Positions 1 to 5,281 are shown, counted from the stretch's first letter. The stretch: DNA of 5,463 nucleotides from Kingella oralis (GCA_905373195.1 CAJPSG010000094.1:1-5463), one strand, 5' to 3'. Notes: generated from the sequence alone by a model not told the origin. Numbers and translations are program-made.

Positions 1-50
1 TGCTCGTGGTAGGCGGCGAAACGCCTGCGCTGGAAATAACAAAAACGCTT
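1..50. other. Left edge, no assignable gene
   Basis: I see no gene that can be supported here. On the plus strand, frame 1 stops at 10-12 and frame 2 at 50-52. Frame 3 stays open to a TAA at 171-173 and begins LVVGGETPALEITK, which could be the tail of an upstream gene, but it runs on through the DUS hairpin and into the neighbouring pseudogene, so it is not convincing. The true neighbour lies outside the window. Confidence 0.3.
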
Positions 51-93
51 AAAGGCAGCCCGAAAACGGGAAAATCCATTTTCAGGCTGCCTT
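51..93. terminator. DUS inverted-pair hairpin downstream of the pseudogene
   Basis: Arms 51-66 and 78-93 are inverted copies of the uptake-sequence core extended by A/T runs. There is one mismatch, because the left copy reads AGGCAGCCCGAA. The loop is 11 nt. The right copy (81-92) is an exact DUS on the minus strand. Inverted DUS pairs commonly act as intrinsic terminators in Neisseriaceae. This one lies just past the stop of the minus-strand phosphoesterase remnant and could serve transcripts from either side. Confidence 0.6.
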
Positions 94-96
94 TGA

Positions 97-524
97 CTAA
101 TCGGGCAGTTCCAGCAGCAAGCCGTTGCGGTAGCCGTTTTGCCCGATTTCGTTCGGGTAGCCCAGCGGGTTAATGATGATGCGGCAGCCGTCTTGTTCGC
201 CGTCAAAGGCTTGGTGGGTGTGCCCTTGCTGAACAGCGTGCCGCCGACAAATGTCCAGCCGCCAAATTCTGTGCTGCGGTTTTCGGTAAGCAGCGGAGCA
301 TCGGCGGCGATGAGTTCGCGCGGCAGCTCGTCGATGTTTTCGCCGTAGTAGTCGTGGTTGCCGAGTACGAATAGACAGGGTTTGCCCGCGCGGCGGCAGG
401 CAGCCTGAAAGGCTTGTGCGCCGCTGCGCCCGTTGCCGAAGTCGCCCGCGTGGACGATTAAATCGGCTTCGGGGTGCGGGGTGATGGGGGTGTCGTGGGT
501 GTCGGAGAGGAGGTGGAGTTTCAT
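97..524 (-). pseudogene. Metallophosphoesterase, internally deleted and frameshifted
   Basis: Reading from the ATG at 522-524, the protein begins MKLHLLSDTHDTP and carries calcineurin-like phosphoesterase metal motifs: D8 and H10 (SDTH), D28 (HAGDFG) and N56-H57-D58 (GNHDYYG). It then reaches GGTLFSKG at about residue 101. There the good reading jumps to another frame: GHTHQAFDGEQDGCR (the C-terminal GHTH motif starts at 225) and a natural end LLLELPD with a stop at 97-99. The stretch that normally lies between these blocks, including the conserved metal-binding THH-type motif, is absent; I judge roughly 80-100 residues are missing. The reading frame from the original start has no stop before base 1. 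What remains is 428 nt, not a multiple of three. The family normally hydrolyses phosphoesters in the cytoplasm; substrate unknown. An exact DUS lies within it at 398-409 and is read as FQAA. A sequencing error alone would not explain the missing block. Confidence 0.75.
398..409 (+). repeat. DNA uptake sequence inside the phosphoesterase pseudogene
   Basis: Exact AGGCAGCCTGAA on the plus strand. On the coding (minus) strand it encodes FQAA, residues 39-42 of the remnant protein. Confidence 0.8.
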
Positions 525-556
525 GGTTTGCGGGGCGCTTGGAATGCGGATGGATT

Positions 557-568
557 TTCAGGCTGCCT
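557..568 (-). repeat. DNA uptake sequence between divergent genes
   Basis: Exact uptake 12-mer on the minus strand, unpaired. It lies in the 105-bp gap between the phosphoesterase remnant and the GlsB-like gene, directly upstream of the latter's probable promoter. Confidence 0.8.
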
Positions 569-597
569 TTGCGCTGGGGGGTGCTTTGCTTTATAGT
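569..597 (+). promoter_or_regulatory. Probable promoter of the GlsB-like gene
   Basis: A -10-like TATAGT (592-597, 5 of 6 to consensus) lies 33 nt before the start codon. The best -35 at 17-bp spacing is TTGCGC (569-574), which matches only at TTG. The -10 is fair and the -35 weak, so this is tentative. Confidence 0.4.
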
Positions 598-629
598 GTG
601 CGTTTCTACACACCGCACAGGAGCATAAA

Positions 630-872
630 ATGAGTTTTATTGGTATGATTATTATCGGTTTTTTTGTCGGTTTGGTGGCGCGTGCCATTTTGCCGGGCAA
701 CAATAAAATGGGCTTTTGGTTGACTTCGGGGCTGGGGATACTCGGCTCGGTGGTGGCGGGTTTTCTGGGGCAGCAGCTGGGCTGGTACACCATCGGCGAG
801 CCTGCGGGCTTTGTGGCTTCGGTATTTGGTGCGGTGCTGATTATGGCGGTACTTGGCGGCGTGCGCCGTTAG
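630..872 (+). CDS. GlsB/YeaQ/YmgE family stress-response membrane protein
   Basis: An 80-residue, very hydrophobic protein of the transglycosylase-associated family (Pfam Transgly_assoc as I know it), near the usual length of 80-85. Three membrane segments are visible at about residues 4-20, 29-48 and 58-77, rich in spaced glycines typical of the family (GFFVGLVARAILPG, LGILGSVVAGFLG, GFVASVFGAVL). The start is supported by an AGGAG at 619-623 with a 6-nt spacer. The protein sits in the inner membrane. Relatives are induced by stress in enterobacteria and enterococci, but the molecular function is not established. It is transcribed alone, divergent from the phosphoesterase remnant and convergent with waaC. 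Its stop is followed only 8 nt later by the Correia-like inverted repeat, so its mRNA 3' end would fold into a long hairpin. Confidence 0.9.
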   Translation: MSFIGMIIIGFFVGLVARAILPGNNKMGFWLTSGLGILGSVVAGFLGQQLGWYTIGEPAGFVASVFGAVLIMAVLGGVRR

Positions 873-880
873 TCTGTTTT

Positions 881-985
881 TATAGTCGCTCCACACAGCC
901 TTATACAGCGTTGGCTCGTCTTGCTGTACTACTTGTACTATCTGCGACTCGCCAACGCTGTATAAGGCTGTGTGGAGCGACTATA
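881..985. mobile_element. Correia-repeat-like MITE, 105 bp
   Basis: Two perfect 35-bp inverted arms (881-915 and 951-985) start and end with TATAGT / ACTATA and enclose a 35-nt centre. The termini and the roughly 105-bp length match the short form of the Correia repeat enclosed element of Neisseria, whose ends are TATAGTGGATTAA. The central block, with gtactacttgtactatctgc at 926-945 and the nearby GCGTTGGCTCG, is close to my memory of the Correia core. Outside the first six bases the arms differ from the Neisseria ones, so this would be a divergent family. TA at each end fits a TA target duplication. It encodes no protein; mobilisation would need a transposase elsewhere. An RNA copy would form a long hairpin. 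Placed between convergent genes. Confidence 0.75.
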
Positions 986-986
986 T

Positions 987-998
987 TTCAGGCTACCT
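987..998 (-). repeat. Variant DNA uptake sequence abutting the MITE
   Basis: Reads AGGTAGCCTGAA on the minus strand, one base away from the local consensus, and begins 1 nt after the end of the 105-bp element. It can pair, with one mismatch, with the exact copy at 1012-1023. Confidence 0.6.
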
Positions 999-1011
999 TT
1001 GGGACAAGGAG

Positions 1012-1052
1012 AGGCAGCCTGAAAATGGGGAAACCTTATTTTCAGGCTGCTT
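1012..1052. terminator. DUS hairpin between convergent GlsB-like gene and waaC
   Basis: 13-bp arms at 1014-1026 and 1038-1050 (GCAGCCTGAAAAT and its complement) with an 11-nt loop. On the plus strand the stem is followed by a T-rich tail (TTCTTTATT), fitting termination of rightward transcription. The right arm contains the waaC stop codon, so the hairpin overlaps the end of that gene. The left arm holds an exact DUS (1012-1023); the right copy deviates by one base. Confidence 0.6.
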
Positions 1053-2019
1053 CTTTATTCTGTAAACAGCGTTGCACGGCGTTGAATACTTCGTTCACAC
1101 TAGGCGGCTGCCCGATGCCGCCGAGGTTTACTGCCCACGGGCTTTCTTGCACGCCTGTTTTGGCGGGGTTGCTGTCGGTGTAGATGCCGATGGTGGGGCG
1201 GTTGGTGGCGTTGGCGAGGTGGAGCAAGCCTGTGTCCACGCCGATGATGGCGCGGGCGTGGGCGAGCAGGTGGGCGGCTTGCAGTAGGGTGATCGGGGGG
1301 CAGACTTGGGCGAAGGGGAGCTGGGCGGCAATGGCTTGGGCGCGGGCGCGTTCGCTGTCGTTGCCCCACGGTAGCAGCACAGGCAGGCTGTCGCCGGCGT
1401 GCAGTTGGGTGAGCAGGGCGAGCCAGTTTTCGCTTGCCCAGAGTTTGCTGTCGCGGCTGGTGGCGTGCAGGGCGACGTGGTAACGCGGGGGGAGGTCTTT
1501 CAGGCTGCCTGCGGTTTCGGGGGGAATGACGATGCCGAAGTCGGGTGCGCCTTGGGGGGTGTAGCCGAAGGCTTGGGCGAACAGTTGGCGGTTGCGCGCT
1601 ACGGCGGGTTGGTCTTTGGCAACGGGGTAGCGGTGTTGGTAGAACAGGGCGGCAAGCGGTTCGCGGGCGCTGTGTTTGTCTAGCCCGTGCACGGGGGCGG
1701 CGGCGAATTGGGCGAACAGGGCGGATTTGATGAGCCCTTGGCTGTCTAGCACGCGGTCGTAGTGGGCGGCTTTGAGCGTGCGTTGCAGACGGCGGATGTC
1801 TTGGCGGGTGGCAGCCTGAAACAGGTGTTTGCGCCAATGTCGCCAGCGCATCTCGTGCACGCGGTAGATAAAGGGGTGCAGGCGGGCGATGTCGGCAAAG
1901 GCGGCTTCGCACAGCCAGTCTAGTTGCACGTTGGGGCGGTGGCGGGCGAGGTCGGTGATGGCGGGCAGGGTGTGGATAAGGTCGCCCATGCTGGATAGGC
2001 GCACGAGTAGGGTGTTCAT
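1042..2019 (-). CDS. waaC: Lipopolysaccharide heptosyltransferase I
   Basis: A 325-residue GT9-family glycosyltransferase that adds the first L-glycero-D-manno-heptose from ADP-heptose to Kdo of the LPS inner core, on the cytoplasmic side of the inner membrane. The N-terminus LVRLSSMGDLIHTLPAITD gives the expected catalytic Asp at residue 13. HATSRDSKLW (185-194) carries the conserved Lys192, PWGNDSE is at 217-223, and VDTGLLHLANA (261-271) is the nucleotide-sugar binding motif. Length and alignment by eye match E. coli WaaC throughout, favouring it over heptosyltransferase II. No strong Shine-Dalgarno is seen; GGAA lies 8 nt upstream. It lies 67 bp downstream of lgt in the same direction, with a DUS hairpin between. 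DUS copies inside are read as GSLKD (171-175) and FQAA (67-70). The stop TGA is itself part of a DUS, and an in-frame TAA follows one codon later. Confidence 0.92.
   Translation of the reverse strand: MNTLLVRLSSMGDLIHTLPAITDLARHRPNVQLDWLCEAAFADIARLHPFIYRVHEMRWRHWRKHLFQAATRQDIRRLQRTLKAAHYDRVLDSQGLIKSALFAQFAAAPVHGLDKHSAREPLAALFYQHRYPVAKDQPAVARNRQLFAQAFGYTPQGAPDFGIVIPPETAGSLKDLPPRYHVALHATSRDSKLWASENWLALLTQLHAGDSLPVLLPWGNDSERARAQAIAAQLPFAQVCPPITLLQAAHLLAHARAIIGVDTGLLHLANATNRPTIGIYTDSNPAKTGVQESPWAVNLGGIGQPPSVNEVFNAVQRCLQNKEAA
1499..1510 (-). repeat. DNA uptake sequence within waaC
   Basis: Exact uptake 12-mer read along the coding strand of waaC's opposite orientation, encoding part of GSLKD. A one-base variant (TGGCAGCCTGAA) lies at 1809-1820 and encodes FQAA. 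Confidence 0.75.
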
Positions 2020-2038
2020 GGGGGGATTCCGTTGGATT

Positions 2039-2072
2039 TAGGCAGCCTGAAAGTGGGGTTTCAGGCTGCCTA
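2039..2072. terminator. Perfect DUS inverted pair between lgt and waaC
   Basis: Arms 2039-2052 and 2059-2072 form a perfect 14-bp stem with a 6-nt GTGGGG loop, and each arm contains an exact DUS. It begins 14 nt past the lgt stop. There is no clear T-run after the stem on the minus strand, so it may attenuate rather than fully end transcription into waaC, which starts 20 nt further on. Confidence 0.65.
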
Positions 2073-2086
2073 TTGTGAATATGCGC

Positions 2087-2962
2087 TTATGCTGCGCCCG
2101 TGTGATTGGGATGATTAGGCTGGCGCTTGCCAAAATACACAAAGCCAATAATGCCCAGCACCAGCATCGGCAGGCTCAGCCATTGCCCCATCGACATCCC
2201 GCCTGTGAGCAAGCCAAGCTGGGCATCGGGCTGGCGCGCGTATTCGGCGATAAAGCGGAACAAGCCGTAGCCGCCCAAAAACACCATCGCCACTTGCCCT
2301 TCGGGGCGTTTTTTCTTGGAAAACAGCCACACGATGGCAAACAGCGCGATGCCTTCCAGCGCAAATTGGTAAAGCTGCGAGGGATGGCGCGGCAGGCTGC
2401 CGTATTGCAGTAGCCATTCGGCGTATTGCGGGTTTTGCGCGGCAAGGGCGCGGTCGGCTTCGGCGGCTTGCGGAAAGCCCATCGCCCAAAAGTTGTCGGG
2501 GCTGGTTACGCGCCCCCAAAGCTCGCCGTTGATAAAGTTGCCAATGCGCCCCGATGCCAAGCCTGTCGGCACCAGCGGGGCGACGAAGTCCATCACTTGC
2601 CAAAAGCGCAAGCCGCGCCGCTTGGCAAACAGCCACATGGCAAAGAGCACGCCCAAAAAGCCGCCGTGAAACGACATGCCGCCTTCCCACACTTTGAGCA
2701 TATTGAGCGGATGGGCAAGGTATTCGCCGAGGTTGTAAAACAGGATGTAGCCGATGCGCCCGCCCAAAATCACGCCGAGCACGCCGTAGGTGAGCAAGTC
2801 GTCCAGCATTTCTTTGGTGAACACGGTGTTGCCTTGTTTGATGCGCCGCCGCCCCAACCAGATAAACAGGGCGAAGGCGACGATGTAGCTGAGGGCATAC
2901 CAGCGGATGGCGAGCGGGCCCAGTTGCAGGGCGACGGGGTTGAAATTGGGGTGGATAAGCAT
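2087..2962 (-). CDS. lgt: Prolipoprotein diacylglyceryl transferase
   Basis: A 291-residue inner-membrane enzyme that moves the diacylglyceryl group from phosphatidylglycerol to the lipobox cysteine of prolipoproteins, the first step of lipoprotein maturation. Visible hallmarks are [11 protein letters not shown] (67-77), MSFHGGFLG with His99, [15 protein letters not shown] (137-151) with Arg139, Asn142 and Gly150, RHPSQLYQ (192-199), and the C-terminal Arg236/Glu240 in [11 protein letters not shown]. These match the essential residues of E. coli Lgt with a shift of 3-4. About seven membrane helices are expected; hydrophobic runs lie at about 20-36, 58-76, 97-112, 122-134, 203-214, 226-238 and 260-277. 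The start is supported by AAGGA (2969-2973) 6 nt upstream. First gene of an lgt-waaC pair on the minus strand. Confidence 0.97.
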   Translation of the reverse strand: MLIHPNFNPVALQLGPLAIRWYALSYIVAFALFIWLGRRRIKQGNTVFTKEMLDDLLTYGVLGVILGGRIGYILFYNLGEYLAHPLNMLKVWEGGMSFHGGFLGVLFAMWLFAKRRGLRFWQVMDFVAPLVPTGLASGRIGNFINGELWGRVTSPDNFWAMGFPQAAEADRALAAQNPQYAEWLLQYGSLPRHPSQLYQFALEGIALFAIVWLFSKKKRPEGQVAMVFLGGYGLFRFIAEYARQPDAQLGLLTGGMSMGQWLSLPMLVLGIIGFVYFGKRQPNHPNHTGAA

Positions 2963-2984
2963 GGGGTGTCCTTGTGGTGCATGA

Positions 2985-3025
2985 TTTCAGGCTGCCTGCG
3001 GTGAAACGGATAAGGCAGCCTGAAA
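2985..3025. terminator. DUS inverted pair in the lgt leader
   Basis: Perfect 13-bp arms at 2985-2997 and 3013-3025 with a 15-nt loop. It lies 22 nt upstream of the lgt start codon and downstream of the best lgt promoter candidate. It could therefore be a leader hairpin, or a terminator of an upstream transcript if lgt is transcribed from closer in. Confidence 0.45.
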
Positions 3026-3039
3026 AGGTTGATGGCGCG

Positions 3040-3048
3040 ATTATCTCA
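3040..3048 (-). promoter_or_regulatory. Candidate extended -10 promoter for lgt
   Basis: On the minus strand TGAGATAAT combines an extended TGn with GATAAT (5 of 6 to TATAAT). No good -35 is seen at 16-18 bp. It lies about 78 nt ahead of the lgt start codon, leaving a leader that would contain the DUS hairpin. Confidence 0.4.
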
Positions 3049-3079
3049 TAGTTTTGGGGCGGGGCTTGCGTGCTGTGGT

Positions 3080-3121
3080 TTCAGGCTGCCTGAAAATGAG
3101 CGAGTGGGTTTCAGGCTGCCT
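3080..3121 (-). repeat. Two uptake sequences, one palindromic
   Basis: Exact minus-strand copies at 3080-3091 and 3110-3121. The first runs on as TTTCAGGCTGCCTGAAA, a near-perfect palindrome around the central T, so the plus strand also reads AGGCTGCCTGAA (3083-3094), the variant I recall from Simonsiella. Confidence 0.7.
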
Positions 3122-3195
3122 ATTGTTGGCATGATGAGATGCGTGCAGGGCGGGCAGTAAATCGCCGCGTCTTATTCGCTGCCTTATTTCAAAAC

Positions 3196-3357
3196 CAGTA
3201 CACGGCTTGCACGCAAGCCGTAGGAGCGCGTGGCAGCGTTTTCAGGCTGCCTTATTTGCGCGCCCGCGTTCAAGCTGCCCAAAACGCGGGCGCGAGGGTT
3301 GAGGCAGCCTGAAACGTTGATTCGCGTCCCTACGGCTTGCACGCAAGCCGTGCGCTG
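3196..3357. repeat. 162-bp nested imperfect inverted repeat
   Basis: The left half and the reverse complement of the right half align over about 75 bp. In order, both contain: a 20-bp palindrome acggcttgcacgcaagccgt (3202-3221 and 3332-3351, identical copies), AGG plus CGCG, an exact DUS (3241-3252 and 3302-3313, inverted), and a perfect 12-bp GC-rich arm (3259-3270 and 3283-3294) around a 12-nt loop. It encodes nothing convincing. It could be a MITE-like or REP-like intergenic repeat family; I do not recognise it. Confidence 0.65.
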
Positions 3358-3407
3358 GCTTAAAAAATCACGGCAAAGCGGCGAAGCGAAAATAGGTTTG
3401 AATTATT

Positions 3408-3419
3408 TTCAGGCTGCCT
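3408..3419 (-). repeat. DNA uptake sequence
   Basis: Exact minus-strand uptake 12-mer in the gene-free region; not paired with a close inverted copy. Confidence 0.75.
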
Positions 3420-3455
3420 TTTGTCGGTGAGCCACCAACGCGCTATTTTTAGCGT

Positions 3456-3467
3456 TTCAGGCTGCCT
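3456..3467 (-). repeat. DNA uptake sequence
   Basis: Exact minus-strand uptake 12-mer just after a small CGCTA/TAGCG hairpin (3441-3454). It could alternatively pair with the plus-strand copy at 3482-3493. Confidence 0.75.
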
Positions 3468-3481
3468 TTGTTCACACAATA

Positions 3482-3520
3482 AGGCAGCCTGAAAACGGTC
3501 AAATGATTTTCAGGCTGCCT
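3482..3520. terminator. DUS hairpin ending the CoA-transferase gene
   Basis: Perfect 14-bp arms (3482-3495 and 3507-3520) with an 11-nt loop, beginning 32 nt beyond the stop codon of the minus-strand CoA-transferase. Both arms contain exact DUS. This is the best terminator candidate for that gene, although no long T-run follows. Confidence 0.65.
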
Positions 3521-3552
3521 CTGGTTATGGGGCAAAGCAGGGTAGGGCGGCG

Positions 3553-5076
3553 TTATTTCACCCGCATATCGCCCGTTTCCACAAAGCGTTGATGCCACGA
3601 CAAGGCTTCGTTTAACAAATGCGGTGTATGCAAGCCGCCGCCTGATTGCTCGGCGCGGTTGTAGTAGTCGCGCAGCATATCGCGATAGTCGGGGTGGGCG
3701 CAGTGGTCAATAATCAGGCGGGCGCGTTGGCGGGGCGATTTGCCGCGCAAATCTGCCATGCCTTGCTCGGTTACGATAAACATCACGTCGTGTTCGGTGT
3801 GGTCGTGGTGGGAAACCATCGGCACGATGCAGGAAATTGCGCCGTCTTTGGCAATGGAGGGGCTAACGAAGAACGAGTAATACGCATTGCGGGCAAAATC
3901 GCCTGAGCCGCCGATGCCGTTCATCATGCGCGTGCCCATGATGTGCGTGGAGTTCACGTTGCCGTAAATATCGGCTTCTATCATGGCGTTTATGCCGATA
4001 ACGCCTAGGCGGCGAATCAGCTCAGGGCTGTTGGTGATTTCTTGCGGACGCAGGATGATTTTGTCGCGCAGGAAATCAATGTTGTCGTTGAAGCGTTGCA
4101 GCGCATCGGGGCTGAACGAGAGCGCGGTGGCGGATGCGCTCGCCATCTTGCCCGAGAGCAGCAAATCCAGCATGCCGTCTTGCAGCACTTCGGTGAAGCC
4201 TGTGATGTTTTCAAAGCGGCTGTGTTGCAAGTCTGCCAGCACGGCATTGGCAACGTTGCCCACGCCCGATTGCAGCGGCAATAGGTTTTCAGGCAACCTG
4301 CCGTGTTTGACTTCATGTTCAAAAAAATCAATGATTTGCGCGGCGATGCGTTGCGAGATGGCATCGGGTTCGGCGAATTTGCTGTTGCGGTCGGGCGCAT
4401 CGGTGAACACGATGGCGACGATTTTGTCTAAATCGCAATCAATATAATGGCTGCCGATGCGGTCGTTGGGGTTGAGCAGCAGCAAGGGGCAGCGGTGGGG
4501 CGGCGTGCCGATGTCGGCAAACACGTCGTGCATGGTTTCCAGCTTGGCGTGTTGCTGCGTGTTCACTTCCAAGATGATTTTTTGCGCGGATTTCACCCAT
4601 TGGTTGTCCGGGCCCACGCTCATGGAGGGGATAAGTTTGCCCTCTTCGGTGATGCCGACGATTTCAATAATCGCCACGTCCATCGCGCCGAAAAAGCCAA
4701 AGCGCACTTGCTGCTCAATTTGCGATAGGTGAATATCGGTGTAGGCGATTTTGCCGGCGTTGATGTCGTTGCGCAGCGTGGGGTCGGATTGGAACGGGCT
4801 GCGCAGTTTCAGGCTGCCTGAGGCGGCGAGCACGCCATCGCACTCGGGCGCGGTGGATGCGCCTGTGATTACGCTGATTTGAAACGGCTTGCCCTCGGCA
4901 TGGATGGCTTGGGCGCGCTCGGCAATGGCGGTGGGTAAGGCTTTGGGGTAGCCTGCGCCTGTGAAGCCGCTCATGCCCACGAGCATACCGTCATGCACAA
5001 ATTCAGCGGCTTCGGTGGCGGTCATGATTTTGCTGCGCAGGGCGGCATGGCGGATGCGTTCAAGGGCGGTGGTCAT
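3553..5076 (-). CDS. Acetyl-CoA hydrolase / succinate:acetate CoA-transferase family protein
   Basis: A 507-residue class I CoA-transferase, close to the 505 of Acetobacter AarC. Members either move CoA between succinyl-CoA and acetate or hydrolyse acetyl-CoA, in the cytoplasm. The likely active-site glutamate is E296 in GFTEVLQDG (293-301). Other family motifs are GMSGFTGAGYPK (34-45), SGVGNVANAVL (270-280), NGIGGSGDFARN (386-397) and VTEQGMADLRGKSPRQRA (435-452). I infer CoA-transferase activity from resemblance to AarC, but sequence alone does not separate it from hydrolase. The start MTTALERIRH is chosen because AGGAG (5085-5089) lies 8 nt upstream; in-frame ATGs further out (5109, 5190) would put a DUS hairpin inside the protein. 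Transcribed alone, divergent from the ScsD-like gene. A DUS inside (4808-4819) is read as GSLK (87-90). Confidence 0.93.
   Translation of the reverse strand: MTTALERIRHAALRSKIMTATEAAEFVHDGMLVGMSGFTGAGYPKALPTAIAERAQAIHAEGKPFQISVITGASTAPECDGVLAASGSLKLRSPFQSDPTLRNDINAGKIAYTDIHLSQIEQQVRFGFFGAMDVAIIEIVGITEEGKLIPSMSVGPDNQWVKSAQKIILEVNTQQHAKLETMHDVFADIGTPPHRCPLLLLNPNDRIGSHYIDCDLDKIVAIVFTDAPDRNSKFAEPDAISQRIAAQIIDFFEHEVKHGRLPENLLPLQSGVGNVANAVLADLQHSRFENITGFTEVLQDGMLDLLLSGKMASASATALSFSPDALQRFNDNIDFLRDKIILRPQEITNSPELIRRLGVIGINAMIEADIYGNVNSTHIMGTRMMNGIGGSGDFARNAYYSFFVSPSIAKDGAISCIVPMVSHHDHTEHDVMFIVTEQGMADLRGKSPRQRARLIIDHCAHPDYRDMLRDYYNRAEQSGGGLHTPHLLNEALSWHQRFVETGDMRVK
4808..4819 (-). repeat. DNA uptake sequence within the CoA-transferase gene
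   Basis: Exact uptake 12-mer, encoding part of GSLK, residues 87-90. A decayed copy (TTCAGGCAACCT, one base changed) lies at 4289-4300 in the same gene. Confidence 0.75.
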
Positions 5077-5084
5077 GGGTGAGA

Positions 5085-5089
5085 CTCCT
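5085..5089 (-). promoter_or_regulatory. Ribosome binding site fixing the CoA-transferase start
   Basis: AGGAG on the minus strand, 8 nt before the ATG at 5074-5076. It rules in favour of this start over in-frame upstream ATGs that lie within or beyond a DUS hairpin. Confidence 0.7.
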
Positions 5090-5110
5090 ATTCGGTTCGT
5101 TTCAAGCATG

Positions 5111-5151
5111 AGGCAGCCTGAAAAGGGGTTGAGGGGCGTTTCAAGCTGCCT
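5111..5151. terminator. DUS hairpin in the leader of the CoA-transferase gene
   Basis: Arms 5111-5123 and 5139-5151 pair over 13 bp with one mismatch (right copy TTCAAGCTGCCT). It lies 34 nt upstream of the start codon. If the promoter lies further upstream, this hairpin is in the 5' leader. One more variant copy (CGGCAGCCTGAA) is at 5213-5224. Confidence 0.45.
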
Positions 5152-5235
5152 GTGGCGTGTGTGCGAGGTGCTACTCCGCCCGCGCCACAAATGCGCTGCA
5201 TAAGACGATTTACGGCAGCCTGAAAACGTTTTTCG

Positions 5236-5281
5236 TTTACAATATCGTTCGCTTTTTAACGATATTTCACATTTTAATCAA
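5236..5281. promoter_or_regulatory. Divergent promoter region with 9-bp palindrome
   Basis: AATATCGTT (5241-5249) and AACGATATT (5258-5266) are perfect inverted arms around an 8-nt spacer, in an AT-rich island of otherwise GC-rich DNA. A plus-strand -35-like TTTACA (5236-5241) touches the left arm, with GATATT (5261-5266) as a poorly spaced -10 at 19 bp. A minus-strand pair TTGATT (5276-5281) and TAAAAA (5253-5258) at 17 bp would fire toward the CoA-transferase. The palindrome overlaps both candidates, so it could be an operator. All promoter matches are weak. Confidence 0.4.

Larger units (their letters stand above)
2963..3552. other. 590-bp gene-free region packed with uptake sequences
   Basis: No convincing gene is present on either strand; open frames here are short and composed largely of repeat sequence. 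It contains ten exact DUS copies (2986, 3013, 3080, 3110, 3241, 3302, 3408, 3456, 3482 and 3509, 12 bp each), a 162-bp nested inverted repeat at 3196-3357, a small CGCTA-TTTT-TAGCG hairpin at 3441-3454, and the probable lgt promoter. It separates two minus-strand genes, the CoA-transferase and lgt. Confidence 0.8.

Noticed and set aside
97..618. 173-residue open frame as an intact gene
   Set aside because: Only its C-terminal part (GHTH onward) is real; the rest is the wrong frame of the phosphoesterase and the intergenic region.
881..985. Perfect inverted repeat as a simple rho-independent terminator
   Set aside because: 35-bp arms, TATAGT/ACTATA termini and a Correia-like core fit a MITE better, though it may also end transcription.
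1100..1912. Long open frame in another frame of waaC
   Set aside because: It is an Arg/Pro/Ala-rich product typical of an antisense or shifted frame in GC-rich DNA, within a clear waaC gene.
2426..3004. 192-residue plus-strand open frame opposite lgt
   Set aside because: Low-complexity composition with no recognisable motif; it lies antisense to the clearly conserved lgt.
3230..3430. 66-residue open frame in the gene-free region
   Set aside because: It consists mainly of the inverted repeat and DUS copies, with no ribosome binding site or recognisable protein features.
2985..3520. Regularly repeated short motif as a possible CRISPR array
   Set aside because: Copies are 12 bp, occur in both orientations with irregular spacing, and match the dispersed uptake sequence found throughout the window, including within genes.
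5077..5190. N-terminal extension of the CoA-transferase to a 545-residue protein
   Set aside because: The extension would translate through a DUS hairpin and has no family similarity; a good ribosome binding site precedes the ATG at 5076.
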